DNA of 18,508 nucleotides from an uncultured Bacteroidales bacterium (GCA_900321775.1 ONXE01000030.1:1-18508); one strand, 5' to 3'. Shown: positions 1 through 7,053, counted from the first letter of the stretch. Notes: generated by a model from the letters alone, not told the origin. A program made the numbers and translations.

Positions 1-163
1 CGCCTAGAATCAGGCAAAGGGCCGTCCAGCCAAAGGGCGCATAGGGCAAAGAATAGTGGAAACACTTGCCGATGAGCCAGCCTATAAACCAAAGGATATG
101 CGGCAGTAGCGCAAAAACAAGCCCTAACATTGCAGAGAATATCAGTGTCAGTTTGGAAAGCAT
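1..163 (-). CDS. N-terminal part of a membrane protein, cut by the window edge
   Basis: An open frame starts with ATG at 163 and runs off the window after 54 codons. The visible N-terminus begins MLSKLTLIFSAML and has two hydrophobic stretches (about residues 4-33 and 41-54), so it is an inner-membrane protein or has a long membrane anchor. It starts 2 nt after the stop of the alpha/beta hydrolase gene, which fits translation as the last visible gene of the same minus-strand operon. No family can be named from this fragment. A membrane-anchored enzyme such as a metallophosphoesterase is one possibility, but nothing visible decides it. Confidence 0.6.
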   Translation of the reverse strand, partial: MLSKLTLIFSAMLGLVFALLPHILWFIGWLIGKCFHYSLPYAPFGWTALCLILG

Positions 164-165
164 AG

Positions 166-906
166 TTATTGATTGGTGATAGTAGTGATTCGCTTTGCTA
201 TTTCCTCGGGATGATCGACAAGCAGTTGGCCGTGGTTCATGCCCGGGAAGACCTCGACATGCACTTTAGGGTCTAGCGCCAACAGATGCTTAGCCTGGGG
301 TTTGGCGACGAAGGCCTCTTTGGTTCCATACCAGAAATGGATGTCCGAGCCGGAAATGGACTGCAAGCGGTTGGTATAAACGGATTTGTAGCCATCCAGC
401 ACTGCTTGCGTTCCTCCCCAAGGCCAGGTTTTCTTGCATTCGTCGAGTAGCACGTCGAAATAGTGGCTATGGAAGACCCATTTCCAAAATCCGGTCCAAT
501 GGTAGCAAGTCCATACGTTTCCCGCCTGATAATACCGCAGTGGGCTGACGAGCCAGCCGGGCAAAGGCAACAACGGAGCCGCATCGAGGATGGCATGATC
601 CACTGTCAGTTCATTGCGTTCCAACACGCGCGAAAGAATCTTTCCTCCCAACGACAAACCGTAGGCACAGGTCAAATGACCTCCGCAGTTCTCCTGCACA
701 TACGCGATCACCTGCGCAGCCTGATCGTCCACTGAAGTGAAGCGGGTATGCTTGCCCAATGTAAAACCATCCACTTCCGCTGTGATGATGCGAAACCGGT
801 CTTCCAACAGGGAAACCAACGGAAGAAATATTTCATACGATACGCCCAACCCCGGAATAAGCAGCAACTTGGGTCCGCTCTCCGTGCCAAATAGTCTAAA
901 ATTCAT
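166..906 (-). CDS. Alpha/beta hydrolase
   Basis: A 246-residue protein with the alpha/beta-hydrolase plan. The oxyanion-loop region LLIPGLG lies near residues 15-21. The nucleophile elbow GLSLGG at 83-88 places the catalytic serine at 85. The late motif PGMNHG at 221-226 supplies the histidine at 225. The acid is less clear: D108 or E197 are candidates. There is no signal peptide, so it should be cytoplasmic. The fold alone does not give the substrate; esterase, lipase or thioesterase activity are all possible. The gene sits 32 nt downstream of the Nudix gene and 2 nt before the next one, so it is probably co-transcribed with both. Confidence 0.85.
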   Translation of the reverse strand: MNFRLFGTESGPKLLLIPGLGVSYEIFLPLVSLLEDRFRIITAEVDGFTLGKHTRFTSVDDQAAQVIAYVQENCGGHLTCAYGLSLGGKILSRVLERNELTVDHAILDAAPLLPLPGWLVSPLRYYQAGNVWTCYHWTGFWKWVFHSHYFDVLLDECKKTWPWGGTQAVLDGYKSVYTNRLQSISGSDIHFWYGTKEAFVAKPQAKHLLALDPKVHVEVFPGMNHGQLLVDHPEEIAKRITTITNQ

Positions 907-938
907 ATTTGCATTTGTATGTTCATATTCTCGCGTCT

Positions 939-1328
939 CTATAAATCCCGGGACAGTTTGCCAATCAGGTCTTCGTCAGCAGGAAGCCAACGGACGGATG
1001 TCAGTTTGTTCGGACTGAGCCAGCGCGCGGCTTCATGTTCTTTGAGGGTTAAGTTGCCGCTTTCCACATAGCACAGGTAGCAATTCATACTCAGATGAAA
1101 AGCAGGATAGTCGTACTCCACCGTAGCGACAAAACGCTCAATGCCTATGTGCGTCTCCAGCTCCTCCCAAATCTCACGCCGAAGAGCATCTTCGGGCGTC
1201 TCACCGGCCTCAATCTTCCCTCCGGGAAACTCCCAATAGTCTTTCCAATCACCGTAACCTCGCTGCGTAGCGAAGATACGTCCATCAGCATCACGGATGA
1301 TGGCAGCCACCACTCTCACTTTCTTCAT
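939..1328 (-). CDS. Nudix hydrolase, MutT-like (8-oxo-dGTP diphosphatase type)
   Basis: A 129-residue single-domain Nudix protein. The Nudix box runs from G37 to about T59: G37, E43, R51-E52, E55-E56, with the glutamates that bind the catalytic metal all present. The usual glycine after the EE pair is replaced (EELET), a common variation. The start VRVVAAIIRDADGRIFATQR and the WEFPGGK stretch match MutT proteins that remove 8-oxo-dGTP from the nucleotide pool and so prevent transversions. Substrate is inferred from that resemblance; other nucleoside diphosphate derivatives are possible. It lies 28 nt after the prsW-like gene and 32 nt before the hydrolase gene. Confidence 0.9.
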   Translation of the reverse strand: MKKVRVVAAIIRDADGRIFATQRGYGDWKDYWEFPGGKIEAGETPEDALRREIWEELETHIGIERFVATVEYDYPAFHLSMNCYLCYVESGNLTLKEHEAARWLSPNKLTSVRWLPADEDLIGKLSRDL

Positions 1329-1356
1329 TTCCAGCCTATTTAGAAGTCTGAATCCC

Positions 1357-2073
1357 CTATACTCTGAAAATGATGTTATTGGGATCGCTGGCTTTCGCTT
1401 GCGCTTGGATACTACGACGTGAAACTCGAAACATCCAGAAACAGAAGAGGTAGAAAGCCATCAGGATTAGTCCGGCCACTTGAGGCGTCACATTCGCCAT
1501 GAAGAGAAGTCCATCGTAGGTGCCATGCAGAATAACCGGCGCCACGAACACAAGTGAACGATAGCCCCAACTCATGTCGCGAAAATGAATCTTGGAATAG
1601 AAATAGCCCATTGCCACGGCAAACATAAAATGCGCAGGCACGGCAAAGATAGCACGCTGAACAGCCACACTCTGCCAACTGTCTATGTTGTTAAACAGGT
1701 AGAGGATATTCTCCGTTCCGGCAAAACCCATACCGATACAGCACGCATACACGATGCCGTCAAAACGCTCGTCGAAATACTTGTTCCGGCGCAACAACAG
1801 CCACAGCATCAGCAGTTTGGCCGCCTCCTCGGGCATAGCTGCTCCCACAAAAGCATTCCATACCGCTCCAATCCAAGTGGCCGGTTGGGCGATAGTAATA
1901 CCTAACCACTGAAGCGAACTCTCCAGTACCATAGCTATTCCCGCAGAGAAAACACCAAATAGCACTCCCTTCAAAATCTGACTCAACGGCTCGCGCTGAT
2001 AGTTGTCGCGCAAGTAGATGTAAAACACAAGTAATATAGCCGGCAATACGGCACAAAAAAGAATAATATTCAC
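1357..2073 (-). CDS. prsW: PrsW-family intramembrane metalloprotease
   Basis: A 238-residue polytopic membrane protein with about seven hydrophobic segments. It carries the conserved PrsW/CPBP-type residues: PEEAAK with E82-E83 and K86, E121 in FAGTENILY, H148 in PAHFMFAVAMGYF, and H183 with D187 in ILHGTYD. Family members cut membrane-bound substrates; Bacillus PrsW cleaves an anti-sigma factor. The target here is unknown and no anti-sigma gene is nearby. The start is GTG at 2073: there is no upstream in-frame ATG before a stop, and the next methionine (residue 48) would lose the conserved NIIL...FYIYLRDNY start. It is the first gene of a four-gene minus-strand operon. Confidence 0.85.
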   Translation of the reverse strand: MNIILFCAVLPAILLVFYIYLRDNYQREPLSQILKGVLFGVFSAGIAMVLESSLQWLGITIAQPATWIGAVWNAFVGAAMPEEAAKLLMLWLLLRRNKYFDERFDGIVYACCIGMGFAGTENILYLFNNIDSWQSVAVQRAIFAVPAHFMFAVAMGYFYSKIHFRDMSWGYRSLVFVAPVILHGTYDGLLFMANVTPQVAGLILMAFYLFCFWMFRVSRRSIQAQAKASDPNNIIFRV

Positions 2074-2115
2074 GGTACTCGGACTATTTATATCTTAACT
2101 TTACTGTTTATTAAC

Positions 2116-2146
2116 AAAAGAGGCTGCCCATAAGACAGCCTCTTTT
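2116..2146 (-). terminator. Intrinsic terminator of the exbB-exbD operon
   Basis: An 11-bp perfect stem, AAAAGAGGCTG paired with CAGCCTCTTTT, encloses a 9-nt loop. It begins 16 nt after the stop of the last exbD gene, and on the minus strand the right arm ends in T residues. The A and T runs on both sides let it work in either direction, but no plus-strand gene ends here. Confidence 0.9.
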
Positions 2147-2161
2147 TGCCTGTATAACGAT

Positions 2162-2632
2162 TTAATACGACGTGCGGTTGGTCGCAGCGTAGGAAATCTT
2201 CAATGCATATGAGCGACGCAGAGCCTGCTTGATGTCACCGATGATACCCATACGGGTGTCCTTGTCGGCCTTGATCGAAACAGTCATCTTGCCCTGCTCA
2301 TCTTCACGCATAGCGGAGCGCTCGTTGACGATATACTCTTCTATCTCGTTCACCTCTGCAAACGCATCATCCAATTGGATACGAGTCTCAGCACCATACT
2401 GCTTCTGCAGGTCGCGAGTAGGCGAACCTACATAGATATAGCGCACAAGGCTCTTCTTTTCCAGTTTGGTCAACTCGGTTGCCTGAGGGTTGTTGATCTG
2501 AACCTTATAGGTAACCTCCTTCATGGAAGTAACGGTCATGAAGAAGAAGAGAAGCATGAAAATAATATCGGGGAGCGACGACGTGTTCAACGCCGGCATC
2601 TCACGTTTTTCACCTTTACGAATTCTTGCCAT
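2162..2632 (-). CDS. exbD: ExbD/TolR-family biopolymer transport protein (second copy)
   Basis: A 156-residue ExbD/TolR-type subunit. It has a short basic cytoplasmic N-terminus, one transmembrane helix (about residues 20-37) and a periplasmic domain. The helix carries the family aspartate D22 in SLPDIIFMLLFFF, the residue proposed to take part in proton translocation. The ATG lies 2 nt after the stop of the preceding exbD, so the two are translationally linked. It shares only the N-terminal plan with its neighbour (LPDIIF against MADISF) and lacks that protein's long periplasmic insert, so the two are not a recent duplication. The operon contains no TonB gene; it ends here at a terminator. 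Confidence 0.9.
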   Translation of the reverse strand: MARIRKGEKREMPALNTSSLPDIIFMLLFFFMTVTSMKEVTYKVQINNPQATELTKLEKKSLVRYIYVGSPTRDLQKQYGAETRIQLDDAFAEVNEIEEYIVNERSAMREDEQGKMTVSIKADKDTRMGIIGDIKQALRRSYALKISYAATNRTSY

Positions 2633-2634
2633 AA

Positions 2635-3213
2635 TTATTTACTCCCATAATTTTTAGGTTCAGCCTCGGAGATCTTCTGAGGATATACCTTTTGTACGAG
2701 TTTCTGTTCTTCCTCCTCCAGTTCGTTATAGGTTTTACCGAACTGTTTCTTGGCGAAAGCATCACGCAGTTCATTGTAAGCCGCAACGAGCTCATTCTGA
2801 ACATCCAAGTAAGCCTGATACTGAGTATCCACGTCATTCTGAACGGAGATGACATGATCCGGAGTATAAGTCACCATGCCTAAGCCCTCAATCTCTTCAG
2901 TCACGAGAACAGGCAGGTTCGGGTCGTTATTGGGGTTGTCAATGAACTCTTTGGCCTTAGCGCGGAGCTGACTGATGTTGGTCTCCTGACCTTGTACAAG
3001 CAGTTGGTTAGCCGAGTTGATCTTCACCACAAACAGGTTACGCTGGTTGATATCCGTTTCCTCAATCTTCTGATTTGGATCAGGCGGCTGAGGCAAACGG
3101 CGTGCAAGACCTTGACTAACATCCATGCTGGTGGTGATCAGGAAGAAGATCAACAGCAGGAACGAGATGTCCGCCATAGAGCTGGCATTAATTGCCGGGA
3201 CTTTACGAGCCAT
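2635..3213 (-). CDS. exbD: ExbD/TolR-family biopolymer transport protein (first copy)
   Basis: A 192-residue ExbD/TolR-family protein. After a short N-terminus (MARKVPAINASSM) comes one transmembrane helix (about 13-29) with the conserved aspartate D15. The periplasmic part is longer than usual: residues about 105-180 form a glutamate- and lysine-rich, probably helical stretch ending in EEEEQKLVQ, beyond the normal ExbD fold. It lies 34 nt after the four-helix protein gene and 2 nt before the second exbD. With ExbB it should form a proton-driven inner-membrane motor acting on a TonB-like or Tol-like partner; the partner is not in the window. Confidence 0.9.
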   Translation of the reverse strand: MARKVPAINASSMADISFLLLIFFLITTSMDVSQGLARRLPQPPDPNQKIEETDINQRNLFVVKINSANQLLVQGQETNISQLRAKAKEFIDNPNNDPNLPVLVTEEIEGLGMVTYTPDHVISVQNDVDTQYQAYLDVQNELVAAYNELRDAFAKKQFGKTYNELEEEEQKLVQKVYPQKISEAEPKNYGSK

Positions 3214-3247
3214 AGTTCTTTATTTTGCGTTTATTACAATGTGTTAA

Positions 3248-3730
3248 TTATTTCTTCAATGTCAGCGAACGAATTGCGCCGTAGATGATGGCGATGATTA
3301 CACCGCAAACAAGCGCGTAGCTTGCATACATCATCATATCACTGAGCTGTGCCCAGAAGCCCTGGTTGTCAGTGCCTTCGTAACCGATGATCTGGATCTT
3401 CTCAGGCGAGCCGAGGAACCAGCAAATCACAAACAACAATACGAATGCAATCAGCACACAAAGGCTGAACATGGCTTTCTTCTTGTCAGCCTTCCACTGG
3501 CGGCAGAAGCCAATCACCACAAAAATCAGGGTGACCAGAATAGCAAGGCAAAGCAAGATATAGTTCCAGTTCAAGAACAGGTTCGTAAACTTAGGTACAG
3601 CCAGTTCGTCTCCGGCCACTTCCAAACCTACCGCCTCATTTCCACCAAGGAACACCATAGCAGAAATGATGATACCGATAGCCAGAAGCACCCAAAGAGT
3701 AACTTTAGATATCAAACTATTGTTTTTCAT
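3248..3730 (-). CDS. Four-helix membrane protein of the exb operon, function unknown
   Basis: A 160-residue protein with four predicted membrane helices at about residues 10-29, 55-76, 86-106 and 132-153. A short basic loop (RQWKADKKK) lies between helices 2 and 3. I recognise no catalytic motif. Its position between exbB and the two exbD genes on the same strand makes an accessory or structural part of the ExbB/ExbD complex likely. I recall similar small membrane proteins between exbB and exbD in other Bacteroidales, but cannot check this here. An 81-nt gap containing a strong inverted repeat separates it from exbB. Confidence 0.75.
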   Translation of the reverse strand: MKNNSLISKVTLWVLLAIGIIISAMVFLGGNEAVGLEVAGDELAVPKFTNLFLNWNYILLCLAILVTLIFVVIGFCRQWKADKKKAMFSLCVLIAFVLLFVICWFLGSPEKIQIIGYEGTDNQGFWAQLSDMMMYASYALVCGVIIAIIYGAIRSLTLKK

Positions 3731-3733
3731 AAT

Positions 3734-3818
3734 GGAATAATAAGTTTATAAGTTAATGACTATGCAATTGCGAAAGCAAAATGCAGGATTTACGTAAGCC
3801 TTATAAGCTTATTATTTC
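3734..3818 (-). repeat. Large inverted repeat between exbB and the next gene
   Basis: The arms are 3736-3752 and 3800-3816: 17 positions pair with one G-T wobble, extendable to 19 with a further wobble and a G-C pair. They flank a 47-nt loop that holds the palindromes GCAATTGC (3764-3771) and TACGTA. The right arm covers the exbB stop codon. There is no T-run, so it is not a plain intrinsic terminator. In the mRNA it could stabilise the exbB part, or tune exbB expression against the downstream genes. Confidence 0.75.
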
Positions 3819-4639
3819 TTCTGTGCTGCGTCGTAGCGAACAACGATGTCAAGCAGGCTGATAGAAGAGTCTTCCATTTCGTTGGTCAGACCCTCAACCA
3901 GAGAGAGGATATAGTTGTAGAATACTTGCAGAATAATAGCGATGATCAAACCGAGAAGGGTCGTCAACAACGCCACCTTGATACCGCCGGCAACAACCGT
4001 TGCAGACATATCACCTACCTGTTGAATCTTATCGAAGGCTGCGATCATACCGATAATGGTACCCATGAAACCCATGGACGGAGCGATTGCGATGAAGAGG
4101 GTAATCCAAGAGAGGTTCTTCTCAAGCAAACCAAGCTGTACGCCACCATAGGAAGCAACGGTCTTTTCTACTACGTCCACGCCTTCGTCATAACGGCTCA
4201 GACCCTGGTAGAAGATAGATGCCACAGGACCACGGGTGTTGCGGCATACGTCCAAAGCGGCCTCAATGCCTTTGCTATTCAAAGCTGCATCAACATTCTC
4301 AAGCAGTTTCTTCGTGTTCGTCTTTGCCAAAGAAAGATAGATAATACGCTCAATGCAGAGAGCCAAACCGAATACCAAGCAGAGCAAGGTTGCTGCCATA
4401 AAGCCTGCGCCACCTTCGATAAACTTGGTCTTCAACGCCTTATGAAGGGCAACCAGACCGCCGTCCTCTTCTGCGGCTTCTTCAACAACTGCTACCGCAG
4501 CTTCTTCAGCCACTGTTGCATCGTCTTCTGCGATTTGTTCTGTTCCTGCAGCCTCAGCTGCTTCTTCTTGAGCCATTACAGCAACGCCACCAAATCCGAG
4601 CATTGCGAATACCGTAAGGGTTGCAAATACTTTTTTCAT
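3812..4639 (-). CDS. exbB: ExbB/TolQ/MotA-family proton channel protein
   Basis: A 275-residue proton-channel subunit. It starts with a signal peptide (MKKVFATLTVFAMLGFGGVAVMA, cleavage likely after A23), followed by a segment rich in alanine and glutamate to about residue 60 that should lie in the periplasm. The MotA/TolQ/ExbB domain follows, with helices near 79-99, 177-201 and 220-243. The last two carry the family core APSMGFMGTIIGMIAAF and KVALLTTLLGLIIAIILQVF. I chose ATG 4639 because it starts a proper signal peptide; an in-frame TTG at 4696 would add 19 unlikely residues and run into the tRNA-end repeat. The role is proton-driven energisation of outer-membrane or cell-envelope work together with the ExbD genes that follow. 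Confidence 0.93.
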   Translation of the reverse strand: MKKVFATLTVFAMLGFGGVAVMAQEEAAEAAGTEQIAEDDATVAEEAAVAVVEEAAEEDGGLVALHKALKTKFIEGGAGFMAATLLCLVFGLALCIERIIYLSLAKTNTKKLLENVDAALNSKGIEAALDVCRNTRGPVASIFYQGLSRYDEGVDVVEKTVASYGGVQLGLLEKNLSWITLFIAIAPSMGFMGTIIGMIAAFDKIQQVGDMSATVVAGGIKVALLTTLLGLIIAIILQVFYNYILSLVEGLTNEMEDSSISLLDIVVRYDAAQKK

Positions 4640-4697
4640 TGTTTCGTGTTTTTGAGTTATTTGTTTTGTAGTATTTCTTGCTTCATAGTATATCAAC

Positions 4698-4717
4698 TTG
4701 CGGAGAGACGGGGATTC
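4698..4717 (-). repeat. 20-bp copy of the 3' end of tRNA-Ser (att-like)
   Basis: This stretch is identical to 4825-4844, with an offset of 127 bp. On the minus strand it is the 3' side of the T arm, the 3' acceptor strand, the discriminator base and three further bases of tRNA-Ser. Extending the comparison further into the tRNA gives no convincing match, so it is not a second intact tRNA gene. A block of tRNA 3' end repeated downstream is the usual signature of site-specific integration. Confidence 0.8.
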
Positions 4718-4767
4718 TTCGGCGCAGGGCTTCTCATCATCCCACAGTCTGCCACGGGCATCCTATT

Positions 4768-4827
4768 CAAATAAAACATTATTTGCCCTATTAAGTAAAC
4801 TTACCTCGCGACATAATGTTTTATTTG
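4768..4827 (-). repeat. 15-bp perfect inverted repeat abutting tRNA-Ser
   Basis: CAAATAAAACATTAT at 4768-4782 is exactly inverted at 4813-4827, with 30 nt between. The right arm starts at the base following the tRNA discriminator, so in the tRNA precursor it forms a 3' trailer hairpin. The arms are AT-rich and no clean T-run follows. It may be a processing or termination structure, or the end of a lost element. Confidence 0.75.
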
Positions 4828-4915
4828 CGGAGAGACGGGGATTCGAACCCCGGAAACCCTTTTGGAGTTTACACGCTTTCCAGGCGTGCCTCTTCAACCA
4901 CTCGAGCATCTCTCC
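4828..4915 (-). tRNA. tRNA-Ser (anticodon GGA)
   Basis: An 88-nt class II tRNA. The acceptor GGAGAGA pairs with TCTCTCC and the discriminator is G73. The anticodon stem CACGC/GCGTG holds the loop CTGGAAA, so the anticodon is GGA (serine, UCC/UCU codons). A long variable arm (around AACTCCAAAAGGGTTT) is as expected for serine. The T arm is GGGG-TTCGAAT-CCCC. CCA is not encoded: the base after G73 starts CAAAT, so CCA must be added enzymatically. The T arm and 3' end are partly repeated 127 bp downstream. Confidence 0.97.
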
Positions 4916-4941
4916 TTCGAGTCATTTTTGGGCCATTTTCG

Positions 4942-4974
4942 ACCCGTTTTGGCGACTCAATTCCAAAATCGGGT
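4942..4974 (-). other. Leader hairpin in the tRNA-Ser transcript
   Basis: ACCCGTTTTGG (4942-4952) pairs with CCAAAATCGGGT (4963-4974) across one bulged base, forming an 11-bp stem with a 10-nt loop. It falls between the promoter -7 box and the mature 5' end, so most of it would be in the 5' leader that processing removes. Confidence 0.55.
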
Positions 4975-4975
4975 G

Positions 4976-5005
4976 TAAAGTTACAAAAAAAAAGTGATAT
5001 GGCAA
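4976..5005 (-). promoter_or_regulatory. Promoter of tRNA-Ser (Bacteroidota type)
   Basis: Reading the minus strand, TTG at 5005-5003 is followed by a 19-nt spacer and TAACTTTA at 4983-4976, one base off TAnnTTTG. The spacer includes a run of nine T. The mature tRNA starts 60 nt downstream. Confidence 0.75.
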
Positions 5006-5036
5006 TAACTTTTCGGAAAAAAAAGCATTTTTTTTG

Positions 5037-5834
5037 TCATTTTAGGCAAAAAAGTGACTTTGACGTGCGATTTGTGGATTCAATTATGTCATTTTTGGGA
5101 CTCTCATACACTTCCGAGAGCTTTTCTACAACATAGGTCATCCAACGGCTCTCATTCACCTCTCCCCTATGCGGAACAGGAGCCATATATGGAGCGTCGG
5201 TTTCCAAAACAAGCGACTCCAAAGGAACACTTTTCAACGTCTCCGCCAACTTGCTGTTTTTGAAGGTCAGCACGCCACCTATGCCCAACTTCCATCTCAT
5301 TTTGATATACTCCAGCGCCGTTTCTTTGCTCCCACTGAAGCAATGCATCACGCCTGTCAGCCGTCCGTCGCTCTTCCGGTGATACTCGCGAAGAATGCGC
5401 AACATGTCGTCCGTTGCATCCCGCGAATGAATCATTACCGGCAGATCCAACTCCAGTGCCCAGTCCAACTGTTCCCTGAAAACCAACTGCTGCTCCTGCT
5501 TGAACTCTGTAGAGAAATGGTAGTCCAGCCCCACCTCTCCTATCGCCACAAGCGGAGACGAACCCGGGAACAGCTCCGAATAACGATAAACAGTCTCGCG
5601 TATCTTGCCCAGCACTTCTTTCCAGTTGGCCGTCACATCCTCCGGATGCAAGCCCAATGCAGGACGCAGAAAACCCGGATACCGACAGCAAACCCCGGGC
5701 ACGGTGGTACAAGATTCCAGATTCACTCCCGGAACCAGAATCATCTCCACTCCTCCGTCCTTCTGACGCTGAATAACCGATTCCAGGTTCTCAGCAAAAC
5801 ACGGATCGTCAATATGGCAATGGGTATCAATCAT
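5037..5834 (-). CDS. tatD: TatD-family metal-dependent DNase/hydrolase
   Basis: A 265-residue TIM-barrel metallohydrolase. Metal ligands of the family are visible: H5 and H7 in DTHCH, E100 in AIGEVGLDYH, H136 in VMIHSRDA, H164 in VMHCFSGS and D213 in ETDAPYMAP. TatD proteins are 3'-5' exonucleases linked to DNA repair, and some remove D-aminoacyl groups or act on other substrates; the exact role is inferred from the family. The ATG overlaps the end of queA by 8 bp, so translation is coupled. The stop is only 32 nt upstream of the tRNA-Ser promoter, and I see no terminator between, so reading through into the tRNA is possible. Confidence 0.94.
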   Translation of the reverse strand: MIDTHCHIDDPCFAENLESVIQRQKDGGVEMILVPGVNLESCTTVPGVCCRYPGFLRPALGLHPEDVTANWKEVLGKIRETVYRYSELFPGSSPLVAIGEVGLDYHFSTEFKQEQQLVFREQLDWALELDLPVMIHSRDATDDMLRILREYHRKSDGRLTGVMHCFSGSKETALEYIKMRWKLGIGGVLTFKNSKLAETLKSVPLESLVLETDAPYMAPVPHRGEVNESRWMTYVVEKLSEVYESPKNDIIESTNRTSKSLFCLK

Positions 5835-7053
5835 TCGTTGTCTTTCCGAAAAACAAATTCGAGTCGCCGTAACTCAAGAAGCGAAAATCGTGCTTCAGTG
5901 CATAGTCGTACACCTTGTGCCAGTTCTCCCCTTCCAAACTGTCGCCATCCAAAAACGCCGACACCAGCAGCAGCAACGTCGATTTTGGTTGATGGAAATT
6001 GGTAATCATCTGACTCACGATGCGAAACACAAAACCCGGCTTTATCATAATCTGCGTCTCCGCATGCAGTGTCGGTTGTTTCGTCCTGTCCAAATAGTCC
6101 AAAATGGCCTGCAAAGCTTCCGCTGTAGGAATGGTATAGGTGCGGTCGTATGGTTCAAACTGTCCCACATGACACTCCTCATCCGACCAGCGGCCCTCTT
6201 TCATCTGCACGCCTATATAATACAAGCTCTCAAGTGTCCTCACCGATGTGGTACCGACTGCCACTACATGTCCTAAATGCTTCAGCACATCCGCCACAGT
6301 CTCGCGAGGAACAGCCACTATCTCGGTATGCATCGTATGCGCGTTGGCGTCCGCCGTCTTAACCGGCTGAAACGTACCCGCTCCCACATGTAGCGTCAGT
6401 TCCGACATGCCTATTCCGCGTTTGCGCAAGTCAGCAAGCACCGCCTCCGTAAAATGTAGCCCCGCAGTAGGAGCCGCCACCGAACCCTTGATGCGCGAGT
6501 ACACAGTCTGATACGTCCGTTTGTCACTCTCCTCCGTCGCACGGTTCAGATAAGGCGGAATGGGCAACTCACCCACAGCATCCAGAATTTCGGCAAAACT
6601 CAGATTGGCATCGTCCCACGAGAAACGAATGCCGTGCGTATTGCCTGTCGTCTGCAGTTTTTCCGCACGCAACACGGTTCCTGCAACGGGCATCTCCAAT
6701 TCACCCTGTTTCCATTTCTTCAGGTTGCCAACCATACATTTCCAGGTGCAACCGCTCTGCGAACCTAACGACAACTGATAGTCATGCGGATCCAACGGCT
6801 CCAGGCAAAAAACCTCTATACGAGCACCGCTCTGCTTATGGAAAACCAACCGCGCTTGTATCACGCGCGTATTATTATATATAAGGTGTGCTCCGGCGGG
6901 CAAGTAATCACCAATCTGGCGGAAATGGTCCTCACGAATCTCTCCTTCCTTGAAAATCAGCAACTTGCTCATGTCACGTTCCGCCAAGGGATACTTGGCA
7001 ATACGCTCCTCCGGCAACGGATAATCATATTTGTCTATCAGCAACGGACTCAT
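5827..7053 (-). CDS. queA: S-adenosylmethionine:tRNA ribosyltransferase-isomerase QueA
   Basis: A 408-residue QueA, which moves the ribosyl part of SAM onto 7-aminomethyl-7-deazaguanine in tRNA to form epoxyqueuosine, the next-to-last step of queuosine synthesis at the wobble base. Family blocks are all present: YNNTRVIQAR (59-68), APTAGLHF (194-201), HVGAGTFQPV (222-231), VGTTSVRTLE (266-275), TNFHQPKSTLLLLVSAF (351-367) and FLSYGDSNLF (392-401). It is some 50 residues longer than the E. coli enzyme, which I believe is usual in Bacteroidota. It overlaps the upstream methyltransferase gene by 4 bp (ATGA) and tatD by 8 bp: a tightly coupled trio. Confidence 0.97.
   Translation of the reverse strand: MSPLLIDKYDYPLPEERIAKYPLAERDMSKLLIFKEGEIREDHFRQIGDYLPAGAHLIYNNTRVIQARLVFHKQSGARIEVFCLEPLDPHDYQLSLGSQSGCTWKCMVGNLKKWKQGELEMPVAGTVLRAEKLQTTGNTHGIRFSWDDANLSFAEILDAVGELPIPPYLNRATEESDKRTYQTVYSRIKGSVAAPTAGLHFTEAVLADLRKRGIGMSELTLHVGAGTFQPVKTADANAHTMHTEIVAVPRETVADVLKHLGHVVAVGTTSVRTLESLYYIGVQMKEGRWSDEECHVGQFEPYDRTYTIPTAEALQAILDYLDRTKQPTLHAETQIMIKPGFVFRIVSQMITNFHQPKSTLLLLVSAFLDGDSLEGENWHKVYDYALKHDFRFLSYGDSNLFFGKTTND

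Noticed and set aside
2074..2115. Promoter for the prsW-like operon
   Set aside because: Only a TTTTG at the terminator edge is seen, with no TAnnTTTG box at a suitable distance, so I did not list a promoter.
3926..4774. Long plus-strand open frame opposite exbB (282 codons)
   Set aside because: It lies fully opposite a clear ExbB gene. Its protein is rich in cysteine, histidine and glutamine with no family-like blocks, as expected of an antisense frame.
4701..4788. A second, decayed tRNA-Ser gene in the same register as the first
   Set aside because: Apart from the 20-bp block and TTGAAnAGG at the matching position, identity is close to chance, and the acceptor and anticodon stems cannot form. 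I kept it only as an att-like copy.
4698..4997. Plus-strand frames with RRDGDS or AERRGFEP across tRNA-Ser
   Set aside because: These are the usual false proteins read from the complement of a serine tRNA; the similar starts of the two frames come from the 20-bp repeat of the tRNA end.
5046..5056. GCAAAAAAGTG, also found in the palindrome at 12110-12120
   Set aside because: This copy lies within the last codons of tatD, and the genome is rich in A and T runs, so the match is probably chance.
5169..6005. 278-codon plus-strand open frame opposite tatD and queA
   Set aside because: Both genes under it are complete with all catalytic residues. The frame spans their overlap and has no recognisable domain.
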